Below are positions 1-10,601 of a DNA stretch of 64,000 bases, piece by piece. Source of the DNA: Panax quinquefolius (Eukaryota > Streptophyta > Magnoliopsida > Apiales > Araliaceae); contig CM035160.1 of assembly GCA_020205615.1 (NCBI GenBank), forward strand, positions 123,843,605 to 123,907,604, written 5' to 3'. Below the pieces are notes generated by a model. The model did not search any database. It was not told the DNA's origin and saw only the letters and a list, made by a program, of their open reading frames with translations. How positions within the stretch are numbered: the first letter of the stretch is position 1; the number at the start of each line of letters is the position of its first letter. The position numbers were made by a program, and so were the translations under genes.

Positions 1-1082
1 GGGGCGTCATAGGGCCCACTAAAAATCAGATTTTTTCACAACAACCAAAAGTGGGGCCCATATGTTTTTAATAAAAATATTTATTTCTGAAACTTCAATA
101 ATTCATAATAAATAGCCCTTTATCAGAAAAATACGAATTTTATGTCCATTCCATAAAAAATTTAATCCTTTACAACTTTGTAGAAGAAAGTGTTTCCAAA
201 TTCCAATCAAAAAATATCTGAGATCCACATACACATGATTTTTAATACCTCCATTCTGACAAAATACTGATAAAACACGAAAAAATTAATTCCTTCATTT
301 ATATCTACATAAAAATATATATTTCCTTATCATATGAATTAATAATTAATTATTCATAAATAATATTACAGAATCACAATTATGACAACCAAGTCGTTCC
401 TAGGAAAGAGGGGGCTTTCCGAAAAGGATTTCTCCTTACTGACGAGCAATTAGGTGACAAAACCCCTTTCCTAGACAAAACTTCTTTAGACATTGCCAAT
501 AATGCTATCTAATAATATTATTCAAATAATATGAATTATTGAGCTGATAATGGAAAATATTGTGCGGTGATAATTATTTAAACAAAAATAATATAAAATA
601 TCAACATAGCAATTATTGAATCAATAAAATAAAATATTGAACAGTAATTACTGTAACAATTATTGAGTAGTGCCTTCTTACGTAAGAATCAATAATTCAA
701 AAATATTGTGCAATATCGTGTGCTATTGTTCAACCACACATATTATTGTATTTTAACCACTGGGTATTCCAACAGTGTTAATGGTAACAACTACGCCGTT
801 ATTTGTAAAAACTCAAACTTGTCATTTTCTTCATCCGACCATTTTTCTTTATGGGGCCCACAAATGGTTACGCCGTCGTACGAATATTCCCCGACAACAA
901 GAATATTCCACGACCAAACGAATATTCCCCGACAACAATGAATATTTTATAACCACTTGCTTATTTTACAAAATTTGCACATTTCACCAATAACCAAAAT
1001 ATTATATCAAATTAACACCTTATTATTCAAAATAATAATTAGAGGAAATTCAATTTTATTTATAAAAAGTTGGGGTCTTACA
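1..1082 (-). repeat. 3' LTR fragment of chromovirus G
   Basis: The right edge reads TGGGGTCTTACA, which on the minus strand is the LTR start TGTAAGACCCCA, and it directly abuts the polypurine tract. The block at about 60-1080 matches the left LTR of F (about 45300-46436), including the AATAGCCCTTTTATCAGAAAA-type stretch and the conserved U3 block at about 398-478. Only about 1.0 of about 2.6 kb is inside the window. The first ~60 bases match F poorly and may be diverged LTR or another element. Confidence 0.8.
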
Positions 1083-1101
1083 ACCTCCCCTCCTTATGAA
1101 A
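1083..1101 (-). promoter_or_regulatory. Polypurine tract of G
   Basis: The minus strand has a purine run (TCATAAGGAGGGGAGGT) immediately upstream of the LTR start. It is the plus-strand DNA primer site of reverse transcription. The same tract sits at the same place in F (46437-46455). The pol stop codon TAA (1094-1096) lies within it. Confidence 0.8.
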
Positions 1102-2460
1102 TTTCATCCTCGAAATTGACGTACGTACCTGGTGTTTCGAAAAGGCGAGGACACCTCGTTTTTATTTCCAATTCCAACTCCTATGTCATTTCCTCAATAG
1201 CATGGTTCCTCCACAAAACTTTAACTTGTGGTATAACCTTTGTGCATAGGACATGCTCCTTCCTATCCAAGATCTTGACAGGTACCTCCTCGTACGTTAA
1301 ATCTTCGGTTATCTCGTCTGGTTCTAACTCAATAAGGTGGTTTGGGTCTTTCACATTTTTACGAAGCACAGATATGTGAAACACATTATGAACACGAGAT
1401 ATGCTTGGAGGTAATGCGAGTCTATAGGCCACATTTCCTATTCGGTCAAAAATTTCAAATGGACCAACAAATCGTGGATTGAGCTTTCCTCTCTTCCCAA
1501 ATCTTGTAACTCCCTTCCATGTAGCAACACGTAATAATACATGATCCCCAATATTAAATTCCACGTCCTTTCGATGAAGATTCGCATAACTTTTTTTTGT
1601 CGATTATGTGCCATTTGTATACGTTGTCGGATCATTTGGATCTTTTCTGTAGTCATACATACCAACTCTGGTCCCAACAACGTTGCTTCTCCCACCTCAT
1701 CCCAACATACTAGAGAGTGACACTTTTGTCCGTACAATACTTCGAATGGAGCCACACCTATACTTGCCAGATAATTGTTATTGTATTAGAATTCTACCAA
1801 AATGGTAGGTACTTATCCCAACTCCCTTTGAAATCTAGGACACATAGTCTTAATAGATCTTCAAGAGTTTGAATAGTCCTTTTTGATTGCTTGTCCATTT
1901 GAGGATGGTATGCGAATCAATCAATAAATCGTGCTATAGCTTTCTGCAAGCTAACCCAAAATTGTGAAGTGAATCTTGGGTCACGATCCGAAACTATGGA
2001 TTCTGGCATGCCATGGAATCTCACAATCTCATTCACGTATATACGAACAAGACGTTAAAGGGAATAAGTCTCCCGTATCAGCAAGAAATGAGCAGACTTG
2101 GTTAATCTATCAACAATAACCCAAATCACATCTATGCCTTGAGAAACCTTGGTAAGACCCGTAATGAAATCCATAGTAATGTGTTCCCACTTCTATTTCG
2201 GAATCTCAAGTGGTTGCAATGGACCCTTTGGTACTTGATGCTCTGCCTTTACGCGTTGACAAGTTAAAAACCTCGAGATAAACTCTGAGATCTCTCTCTT
2301 CATATTGCTCCACCAAAATGTATGTCGAAGATCATGATATATTTTGGTACTCCCAGGATGGATTGCAAACGGTGTGTTGTATGCCTTCATCATGATTATA
2401 TGCTTCAAGTCAAAATCGTTAGGAACACAAAGTCTGGAGTTAACTTGAATTATTCCTTCT
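1094..2460 (-). pseudogene. Integrase with C-terminal chromodomain (G), decayed
   Basis: Integrase inserts the cDNA into the chromosome; the chromodomain of this lineage is known to direct insertion to heterochromatin. The N-terminal zinc-binding region lies at about 2270-2400: the HPGSTKIYHDLRHTFWW-type stretch is present, but the first Cys of the CxxC pair is Phe (ISRFLTCQ). A stop replaces a Trp codon at 2190-2192 just before the catalytic core. The core and the GKLNPRFVGPF-type C-terminal domain are broken into several frames between 1181 and 2190. The chromodomain (VKVLWRNHAIEEMT) loses its last conserved Trp to TAG at 1178-1180. Downstream codons still read in frame to a TAA inside the polypurine tract. 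Confidence 0.85.
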
Positions 2461-2984
2461 TCATCGATTTTTGCTTCTGGAATAACACCTTCTTTAACTT
2501 TCTTCTTCATACGCATCAGCTCTAGGTCCGTAGCTTTAGTTGCTTTAATGTTATCAATTAAAGTCAATTCTACTCGTATATTTGACATCATCACGTGGGT
2601 CCTTAGAATCTTTAACTCTATCTCCATCCTTTGCAAGTCATACCAAATGGGTCTTTGCGTTGACCATAACACACTCGTACCCGCATATGATCTTATACTC
2701 AATGTGTTAACTACCACGTTTGCTTTTCCAGGATAGTATTGGATGGTATGATCGTAATCTTTCAATAGCTCCAGCCAACGTCGTTGCTGCATGTTGAGTT
2801 CCTTTTGGATGAAGAAATATTTGAGGCTTTTATGATGCATATAAATCTCCACTTTCTCCCCATATAAGTAGTGTCTCTAGATTTTTAACGCGAAAATGAC
2901 TGCTGCCAACTCCAGATCATGAGTAGGATAATTCTTCTTATATTCTTTGAGTTGTCGCGAGGCATAGGCTATGACTTTCCCATG
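2461..2984 (-). pseudogene. RNase H and RH-IN linker (G)
   Basis: RNase H degrades the RNA strand during reverse transcription. Recognisable pieces are [28 protein letters not shown] and KANVV followed by a degraded ADALS-like motif (VNTLSIRS). The usual YTDHKSLKY catalytic Asp is His here (YMHHKSLKY). The region at about 2865-2984 that joins it to RT is out of frame. It is followed in the same frame by the integrase zinc-finger region. Confidence 0.82.
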
Positions 2985-3902
2985 TTATATGAGAACACAT
3001 CCTAACCCTTTGCTTGAAGCATCTTTATAGATAACAAATCCATCTGAACCATATGGTATTATAAGAACAGGTGCCAAAATGAGTCTCCTCTTGAGCTCTT
3101 GGAAACTCTTATCGCATTCATCGCTCCATACAAATTTTGTATCTTTCCGAGTCAGCTGAGTTAACATAGTAGCGATTCGAGAAAACCCTTCCACGAATCT
3201 TTGATAGTAAATAGCTAAGCTCAGAAAGCTACGTACTTTGGTCACTGACTTCGGTTGCTCCCAACTTTGTATTACTTTAATCTTCACCAGGTCAACAGAT
3301 ACTTCATGTTTTGATACCACATGCCCAAGGAATGCTACTTCCTCAAGCCAGAACTCGCATTTCTTCAGCTTGACATATAGCAAGTTATCACAAAGCCTTT
3401 TAAGTACCAGCTTTAAATGGTGCTCATGATCTTCACGACTTTTGGAATAGATGAGGATGTCATCAATAAAGACAACAACGAACTGATCCAAATATTCTTT
3501 GAACACACGGTTCATCATATCCATAAAAGTAGCAGGAGAATTAGTCAATCCAAAAGACATGACTAAGAATTCATAATGCCCGTACCGAATTCTGAAGGCA
3601 GTCTTTGGAATATCCTCAGTTTTAATCTTCAGTTGATGATATTCAGAATGAAGATCGATCTTTGAAAAGAATTGTGCTCCTTGCAACAAGTCTAACAGGT
3701 CATCAATGCGAGGTAGCGGATACCTATTCTGGATGGTGACATGGTTCAATTCCCGATAGTCAATACAAAGTCGCTTACTCCCGTCTTTCTTTTTTACGAA
3801 TAAAATAGGAGCACCCAAAGGAGATGCACTAGGACGAATGAAACTGATGTCTAACAACTCTTGTAATTGGACCTTTAACTCCTGAAGTTCAACAGGAGCC
3901 AT
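2985..3902 (-). pseudogene. Reverse transcriptase, longest open piece of G pol
   Basis: A 305-codon open stretch covers most of the Ty3-type RT palm and fingers. Visible are [15 protein letters not shown] (about residues 28-42), [11 protein letters not shown] (46-56), KIDLHS with catalytic Asp83, [11 protein letters not shown] (116-126) and [14 protein letters not shown] with catalytic FIDD at 145-148. The C-terminal end runs into the first RNase H Asp motif ([12 protein letters not shown]). Gly in the usual LHSGYH motif is Glu (LHSEYH). The frame carries on upstream to the truncation at about 4009 through a stop. This is one polyprotein domain, not a separate gene. It is the best preserved coding block of this family in the window. 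Confidence 0.9.
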
Positions 3903-4010
3903 TCGATATGGAGTTTAATAATTGGGTTTTGTACTAGGTTAAAGGTCAATAAAGAATTCAACTTCATGTTCTGGGGGTAGACCGAGAAGTTCTTCAGCAA
4001 ATACATCGAC
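3903..4010 (-). pseudogene. Protease-RT linker of G, cut at the junction with B0
   Basis: The minus strand still encodes the EELLGLPPEHEVEFFID-type segment that precedes RT in chromoviruses; B1 has its equivalent at about 11400-11530. It ends abruptly at about 4009, where LTR sequence of the opposite strand begins. A stop lies between this piece and the RT block. Confidence 0.75.
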
Positions 4011-6334
4011 CCCACAACGGAATTATTGTCAGAGTTAGAAAATGATAGAAATATATTTTTATAAATATAACGGCAGAAGTTTCACCGTTAAACTGTTGAA
4101 ATACCCGGTGGTAAAAGTACAGTAATACGCGTGGTTGCATAGTAGCACACAACATTGATTATTGATGCTTACGTGAGAAGTCACTTGGTTTTGTTCAATT
4201 ATTGCTACAGTAATTATTGCATAGTATCTCACGTTATTTGATTCAATTATTGTCAATATTTTATATATTATTAAATCAATAATTGAAATGACAAGTTACT
4301 CTAATTATTATATGCATAATTAAAAATTTCTAGAAAGTTCTGTCGAGGAAAGGGGGTTGGTCACCTAATTGCGCGCCAATAGGGAGAAACCCTTATCGGA
4401 AAGCCCCCTATTTCCTGAGAACGATCTGGTTGTTAATATTGCGAGTTATAATAATATGAATAAATGTTGTTAAAAATATTTAGGGGATTTTTATGAAGTT
4501 TGGCGTATTATTTGGACCCCCATTTACCCATTTTTCAAAATAATCGGAGAAAGTTATTCAGTGTATATATATATATATATATATATAATAAATGGTGGGG
4601 CCCACATGTGATGATGACATATGGTGGGTGGAGGACTTTCTAGGGGAGGAAGCTAACAAATGTTCACGGGTGGGAGCAAATTTCAAATAAACATGTGTTT
4701 ATATATATATATATATATTAATTTAGTTTTTGTTTGCATTAGATAATTTCATTGAAATTCAATCAACCAAATGTTGCGTATGACATCCGTGAGTTACGAA
4801 TTATTTCGACCGTGAAAAAAATTCTTAACAGTACCCCTTCAATTCTCCTATAAATAGGATGCTTAGTTAGAATTGAAAATCACACCAGAATCAGAGAATT
4901 CTTCTTCTATAATATTGAGCGTATTTCTTTCGAGTTTTAAAAAGCTTTGAGTTTAGATAATAGTGAAAGTTTTCTTCAAGAATATCTCCGTTATACCAGT
5001 CGAAATACTCTTCTTTTCAAGGTAAGGGATATTATTTTTGTTCAGTATTCGTATAAAATAATATTTTCTTCCATACTCTGTAGTATGTAAGTAATATTAT
5101 TTCGTTTCAGATTTCGAATTCTATAATCATTTTGTTTAGTTTTGGTTTCTATTGTCCATGAAATTAGTAGAATATCCTTGATATTTGCGCTTCATCTAGT
5201 ATCTTTTCATGAAAATATTATTCTGAGCATTCTTGATAAATTTTAACTTTTTCATGTCAGAGTACTATTCATGAGGTTACTATTCCCGAAGTTCTATTTA
5301 TGGGGTACTATTCATTCGAGTACTATTCACCTGAGGTACTATTCATGATAAAAATTGATTCAGTTTCAGTCCAAATTATTTTTGGTACAATATTATTCTT
5401 GAAGTTTACTCCATAAAGCAGTATCATGTTGACAATTTGGATGTTATTGATTTCTAGATAAATTAAATTATAAATCTTTAAAAATTTATCCTTGAACTTG
5501 TTTTATTGAATTCTTATATCATTGTCATCATCCTCATGTTTATATTATATTGAAAGTCATCTGTGACCTGTAGTGCATAGATGGACTTGGTATGATTATG
5601 ACCATGGATTATTTGGTATAATCATGATCGTAATGTTACAAATGATGTGGTAAAAGTCCTCATTGGCCCGATGTGCATTGATGGACAGTTGTTGGCATGA
5701 TCATGACCATTGATGAATACACGAATATCCTTGACCCGTAGTGCATGGATAATTTGTGGTCGTGATTCTAAAGAATATCCTTGGTCGTAGTGTAGGGGTG
5801 ATTTGATGATGTGGATTATTTATTAAGCTGAGTCTCAGCGATAAAAGTGATGAAAAACCTTTTAAATCATAGAAGATAGTAGATTTTATGCTCTACTTGA
5901 CTCTTCTAATGGATTGCTTGTTCACCGCAGCTAAACTTGATGTTTGTTATATTTTATCAGTTTAACACTGTTGAAGGCTAACGATAAATTATTCTGCATT
6001 ATCTTAGTCATAATATTTCTTACTAGGCTAGTTGAGATCACCCTTTTGCTTTCATTGTTCTCTTCAAGAAATGAGAACGTAGCCGGGACTAGTCGGGGAA
6101 CGGAGTGATGGTCCAGATGATAGCATTAGTAGTCCTCATTATTCTATGAAATAGTGTGATAATAAATGTATTGAAGACTCCATTTGAGTTGAATACTGTT
6201 TAGAAGACAATAGTCGTATTAAAACTCTCAGTTTATGTTTTGTCGTAATTTAAACGACAGTTGTATTATTAAGTTGTATTTGAATTTTGTACCATGTATT
6301 TGGCGACCCAAGATGGGTGATGTAGGGCGTTACA
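4011..6334 (+). repeat. 5' LTR of B0, first ~200 bases missing
   Basis: It ends GGGCGTTACA directly before the PBS. It lacks the TGTAAGA start and joins G at about 4009. Contents in order: the conserved U3 block (4334-4437), (AT)n runs at about 4564-4588 and 4700-4720, TATA box CTATAAATAGG near 4848, short tandem ACTATTCA repeats (about 5260-5350), and a degenerate repeat array (about 5560-5810). U3 is like that of F and unlike that of B1. Confidence 0.85.
4848..4858 (+). promoter_or_regulatory. LTR TATA box (B0)
   Basis: CTATAAATAGG lies mid-LTR, downstream of the U3 block. It matches the reverse complement of CTATTTATAG at 45101-45110 in the F LTR. It probably marks the U3/R boundary region. 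Confidence 0.65.
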
Positions 6335-6335
6335 G

Positions 6336-6350
6336 TTGGTATCAAATCTT
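6336..6350 (+). promoter_or_regulatory. Primer binding site of B0 (tRNA-Met type)
   Basis: TTGGTATCAAATCTT starts two bases after the LTR end. It resembles the TGGTATCAGAGC complement of plant initiator tRNA-Met used by chromoviruses. Confidence 0.75.
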
Positions 6351-6521
6351 AGGGATATGATCCCTGGCTGAGATGTGAGACTAGAACTAAGAGGGGAGAG
6401 ATGGGTAATTCCTTCGCTAGTATGACCTACCTAAGTTTATTTGTTATTTAAATGGTCGGTCAGAATATAGGGATAATATGTGGCATGTCAATTAACCCTT
6501 GTTTTGTGGCAGTGTTTGAAA

Positions 6522-6587
6522 ATGACATCCGATAATGTTGTGAATAGCAATGGAGCACAGGAGACCGTTGAGTCACCACAGATCAAC
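6522..6587 (+). pseudogene. gag start of B0, cut after 22 codons
   Basis: The ATG at 6522 begins MTSDNVVNSNGAQETVE, nearly the same as the gag start of B1 (9702). The frame is cut by the LTR of B1 at 6588. No product is expected. Confidence 0.8.
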
Positions 6588-7758
6588 TGTAAGATCCCTA
6601 ACTTTTATGAATAAAGAATCATTTTCTCGAAATATATTTTTTAATATTATGGTGTGGATTTGATATAATGTTATAGTTGTGGGTAATATTTACAAATTTT
6701 ACAAAGTAAGCAAGTGGTTATATAATATTCGATTGGTTGGGGAATATTCGTTTTAACAGAGAATATTAGTACGACGGCATAATCATTGGTGGACCCCACA
6801 ACGAAAGTATTGTCGTAGTTAAAAAATTACAGAATTATCTTTTTATAAAAATAATGGCGGAAGTGTTACCGTTAAAACTGTTGAACTACCCGTAATAAAG
6901 AAAAGTACGAATAATGGCGGTTGCATTGCATAGTAGCACACATTATTGATTATTAATGCTTACGTGAGAAGTCACTCAGTTATACTCAATTATTGCTAAA
7001 GTAATTGCTGCATCATATCTCTCATATTATTGATTCAATTATTTTCACAGTATCATCTGCATAATATTTATTATTATTAAATCAATAATTGAGACGACAA
7101 AGTTATTCATATTATTATTTGCAATATTGACAATGTCTAGAAGTTCTGTCAAAGAGAGGTTTTGTCACCTAATTGTGCGCCAATAAGGAGAAATATTTAT
7201 CGGAAAGCCCCCTCTTTCCTGGGAACGACCTGGTTGTTAAATATTGTGAGTTATAATATTAATGATGAATAAGTTGGGTTGATTAAAGATGAAATTGATA
7301 GTTCCATTGTGTTGGGTTTATTAGTGTTAGTGGAAATCGACATTTATTTCGATAACAATTGATGTATGGAGGTTATATTGACCAATCGGATAATTAATCG
7401 GATAAATGAGCAATTAATTGCTATTATTTCACATGCTTATACCTATTTGTTCACATGTGTGTACTATTGATTCACATTCATGTACTATTAGGGGAGGTGG
7501 TGCAAGATTGATAATACTTGCATGACTAAATTAAAAATGGAGGTATAGATGAAGGTACTATATTGTAATTAGTTTTTTCACATGATTATACTATTAAGTC
7601 ACATGAATGAACTATTAATTCACCTTATTTACTACTAGGGGAGGTGGTGCAAGATTGATAATACTTGCAGGACTAAATTAAAAATGAAGAAAAAGAGGAA
7701 GGTATTACACTGTAATATTTTGAGCCCCAAAACGTGCAATTATCGAAAGTATATTTTC

Positions 7759-7769
7759 CTATAAATATA
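7759..7769 (+). promoter_or_regulatory. LTR TATA box (B1)
   Basis: CTATAAATATAA is followed about 30 bases later by a pyrimidine-rich stretch, a plausible initiation region. It lies in the B1-specific module, so B1 has a different core promoter from B0 and F. Confidence 0.6.
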
Positions 7770-7969
7770 AGCTCATTCTTCCTTCATTTCTCACCAATTC
7801 ACAAAAGCTATAGAGTAATTATAATAGAGAGAAATTATAGAGAGAAAGAATAAGAGAAGTCTGCTACCTCACTATTCCATTATCTAGTATTCTTCTAAGG
7901 GAATGGGTATTATTCTTTTGTATTCATGAAGAGAGTTATTTTCTTTCAATACTCATAAGGGTTGTTATT

Positions 7970-8430
7970 CCATTCTTTATTATTTTGTTGGAATAACCTG
8001 TCTATGCAAAGTACCGCATACAAGGTGAAATTCTTCTGTTATCCATTCTTTATTATTCTGTTGGAATAACCTATCTGTGCGGTCTATCGCATGCCTGGTG
8101 AATTCTGTTGTTATTTAATTCTTTATAATTCTGTTGGAATATCCTGTCTGTACGAATTACGCATGACCTGGTTCCATTCTTTATTATTCGGTTAGAATAT
8201 CCTGTATATGCGGTTTACGCATGACCTGGTTCCATTCTTTATTATTCTGTTGGAATAACCTGTCTGTGCAGATTACGCACGCCTGGTGAATTCTTCTGTT
8301 ATTCCATTCTTTATTATTTTACTGGAATAAACTTTCTATGTGGATTACCGCATGCATGGTGAATGATCCTTCGTATTCATTCCTTATTAAATCGTGAACA
8401 TGATCTGTCTACGTGGATTACCGCATGGCG
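7970..8430 (+). repeat. Tandem array, 6-7 units of 58 or ~72 bases, in B1 LTR
   Basis: Units start near 7970, 8043, 8115, 8174, 8232 and 8304, with a degenerate one near 8375. Each opens CCATTCTTTATTATTCTG, continues TTGGAATAACCTGTCTGTGC and closes ACGCATGCCTGGT or similar. Long units add GAATTCTTCTGTTATT before the next start; short units lack it. The array lies downstream of the TATA box and so probably in transcribed leader sequence. Confidence 0.85.
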
Positions 8431-9515
8431 GACAAAAATCCATTTGCGGTTTCATATATTCTATTATACTCAGTTGGTTAAAGTTTTGGCTCCTAGACTC
8501 CATGAAATTAGTGGAATATCCTTGATATTTTCACTTCATCTAGTATCTTTTCATGGAAATATTCTTCTGAGCATTCTTGAATTTTACTCCACAAAATAGT
8601 ATCATGTTGACAATTTGGACGTTATTGATTTCTGGATAAATTAAATTATATATCTTTATAAATTTATCCTTGAACTTGTTTTATTGAATTCTTATATCAT
8701 TGTAATCATCCTCGTGTTTATAATATATTGAAAGTCATCTGTGGCATGTAGTGCATAGATGGACTTGGTATGATTATAACCAGGGATTATTCGGTATAAT
8801 CATGATCGTAATGTTACAAATGATGTGGTAAAAGTCCTCATTGGCTATAGTGCATTGATGGACATTTGTTGGCATGATCATGGCCATTGATGAATACATG
8901 AATATCCTTAGCCCGTAGTGAATGGATAATTTGTGGTCGTGATACTAATGAATATCCTTGGTCGTAGTGCAGGGATGATGTGGTTTATTTATTAAGCTGA
9001 GTCTCAGTGATAAAAATGATGAAAAACCTTTTAAATCATAGAAGATAGTTGATTTTTTGCTCTACATGACTCTTCTAAATGATTGCTTGTTCCGCTGCAG
9101 TTAAACTTGTTGTCTATTATATTCTATCAGTTTAACATTGTTAAAGGCTAATGATAATTTATTCTGCATTATCTTAGTCATAATATTTCTTACTGGGCTA
9201 GTTGAGCTCACCCTTTTTTTCACTATTCTCTACAGGAAATGAGAACGTAGCCGGGACTAGTCGGGGAACGGAGTGACGGTCCAGATGATAACATTAGTAG
9301 TCCTCACTATTCTAGTAAATAGTGTGACGATACATGTAATGAGGACTCCATTGAGTGTGGATATAGTCTATATGATAATATTCTTATTAAAACTCTTAGA
9401 TTATGTTTTGTCGTATCTTACATGACTGTTGTATAATTAAGTTGCACTTGAATTTTATACCATGTATTTGGCGACTCAAGATGGGTGATGTATACCTATT
9501 TTGGGGGCGTCACAG

Positions 9516-9530
9516 TTAGTATCAAAGCTT
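9516..9530 (+). promoter_or_regulatory. Primer binding site of B1
   Basis: TTAGTATCAAAGCTT follows the LTR end. Compared with B0 (TTGGTATC) a G has become A within the primer-pairing bases. The site is of tRNA-Met type. Confidence 0.72.
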
Positions 9531-9701
9531 AGGGATATGATCCCTGGCTAAGATGTGAGACAAGAACTAGAAGGGGAGAGACGGGGAATTCCTTCGCTAG
9601 TATGACCTACCTAAGTTTATTTGGTATTTATTTGGTCGGTCAGAGTATAGGGATAATATGTGACATGTCTATTAACCCTTGTTTTGTGGCAGTATTTGAA
9701 A

Positions 9702-10601
9702 ATGACATCCGAGAATGTTGAGAATAGCAATGGAGCACAGGAGACCGTTGAGTCTCCACAGATCAATAATAAGGATAATGTGCATCAGGAAGGCGACAAT
9801 CCTCATGCAAACGACAACACTGACCAAATGATGAACGATGGAATGTTCAGAGGCTTTATGCAATTCATGCAACATCAGGCAAGAGCGGCTCCTGTCCAAA
9901 ATGTAGGTGGAAACACTAGAAACTCTCAGATGGTCACCGCTAAACAGTTCAAGAAGCTGGGACCACCAGAGTTTAATGGAGAGCCAAAACCACTTAAGGC
10001 GGAAGCGTGGATAAAGTAGATCACCAAGATATTTGATGTTTTGGGATGCTCCGAGGAGCAAAAGGTTCCATTTGCCACCTTTATGTTGCGAGGAGAGGCA
10101 TATTACTGGTGGGAATCGGTAAAACATACTCAACCTGCCGCACTGAAGATGTCTTGGGAGAAGTTCTAAGAACTATTCAACGACAAGTACTTTCCCTAAA
10201 GTATTCGTCACATGAAAGAGGTAGAGTTCATCAAGTTGGAGCAGAACAATATGACCGTGTCACAGTACGAAGCTAAGTTTGCCGAGTTGTCCCGGTTTGC
10301 ATCTCACTTGGTTGATAATGAGGAGAGAATGACGCCGATGTTTCTAAGAGGTTTGAAACCCGAGATACGTCAATACTTAATTTCTCATAAACTGTGTTTG
10401 TATTCAGATGTTGTTAATAGGGCTCATTTATTGGAGCGTGATAACGAGTCAACTAAACCAAGAGAAAGCAGCTGACAAAATGATAATACTAGTGGTAGCA
10501 GTCATCGAAGCGGTGACAACAAACATGGAGGGAATCAACATGCCAGAAATGGTTACCACTTCGGTGGTAATCATGGCCAAGACAGTAAAAATGGACATTT
10601 C
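9702..10601 (+). pseudogene. gag (capsid region) of B1
   Basis: Gag forms the particle that packages element RNA. The start ATG at 9702 gives MTSENVENSNGAQETVE, which matches the starts in B0 and F. The capsid region includes KKLGPPEFNGEPKPLKAEAW (about 9952-10013), then a TAG stop at 10017-10019. After frame changes it continues through MKEVEFIKLEQNNMTVSQY and FAELSRFASHLV (10212-10320) to FLRGLKPEIRQYLI. A further stop lies near 10474. The domain order is normal for Ty3 Gag, but the frame is broken at least three times. Confidence 0.87.

Larger units (their letters stand above)
1..4010 (-). mobile_element. Ty3 chromovirus copy G, truncated, minus strand
   Basis: Reading the minus strand, this holds the end of a gag-pol linker, RT, RNase H, integrase with chromodomain, a polypurine tract and an LTR. 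It belongs to the same family as B0, B1 and F: pol is closely similar throughout, and the LTR edge TGTAAGACCCC is shared with F. Gag, protease and PBS are missing because the element stops at about 4009, where the LTR of the oppositely oriented copy B0 begins. The LTR is cut by the window start. No target-site duplication can be read. Several stops and lost catalytic residues show an old, dead copy. Confidence 0.88.
4011..6587 (+). mobile_element. Ty3 chromovirus copy B0, remnant of its 5' end
   Basis: It consists of a 5'-truncated LTR, a primer binding site, leader and the first 22 codons of gag. It ends exactly where the LTR of B1 starts (6588). The leader and gag start are nearly identical to B1 (9515-9770), so B0 and B1 belong to one family. 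Either B1 inserted into gag of B0, or the pair is the left end of a recombined tandem. The right flank of B1 lies beyond A1 and outside the window, so the two cannot be separated. Confidence 0.8.
6588..9514 (+). repeat. 5' LTR of B1, complete (about 2.9 kb)
   Basis: It runs from TGTAAGATCC to GGGGGCGTCACA, directly followed by the PBS. It shares both ends and the U3 block (7138-7240) with B0, G and F. The middle (about 7265-8495) is unrelated to theirs: it holds a direct repeat (about 7488-7530 and 7632-7680), a TATA box near 7760, and a tandem array at 7970-8430. Similarity to B0 resumes near 8500. Confidence 0.88.

Noticed and set aside
1..12. GGGGCGTCA at the window start as the end of another plus-strand LTR of this family
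   Set aside because: B1 ends GGGGGCGTCACA, so a match is possible, but nine bases at the window edge are too few, and the next bases are not a PBS.
8363..8599. Open frame of 78 codons in the LTR of B1
   Set aside because: It overlaps the end of the tandem array and the shared LTR part, has no match to any Gag or Pol domain and is not open in B0.
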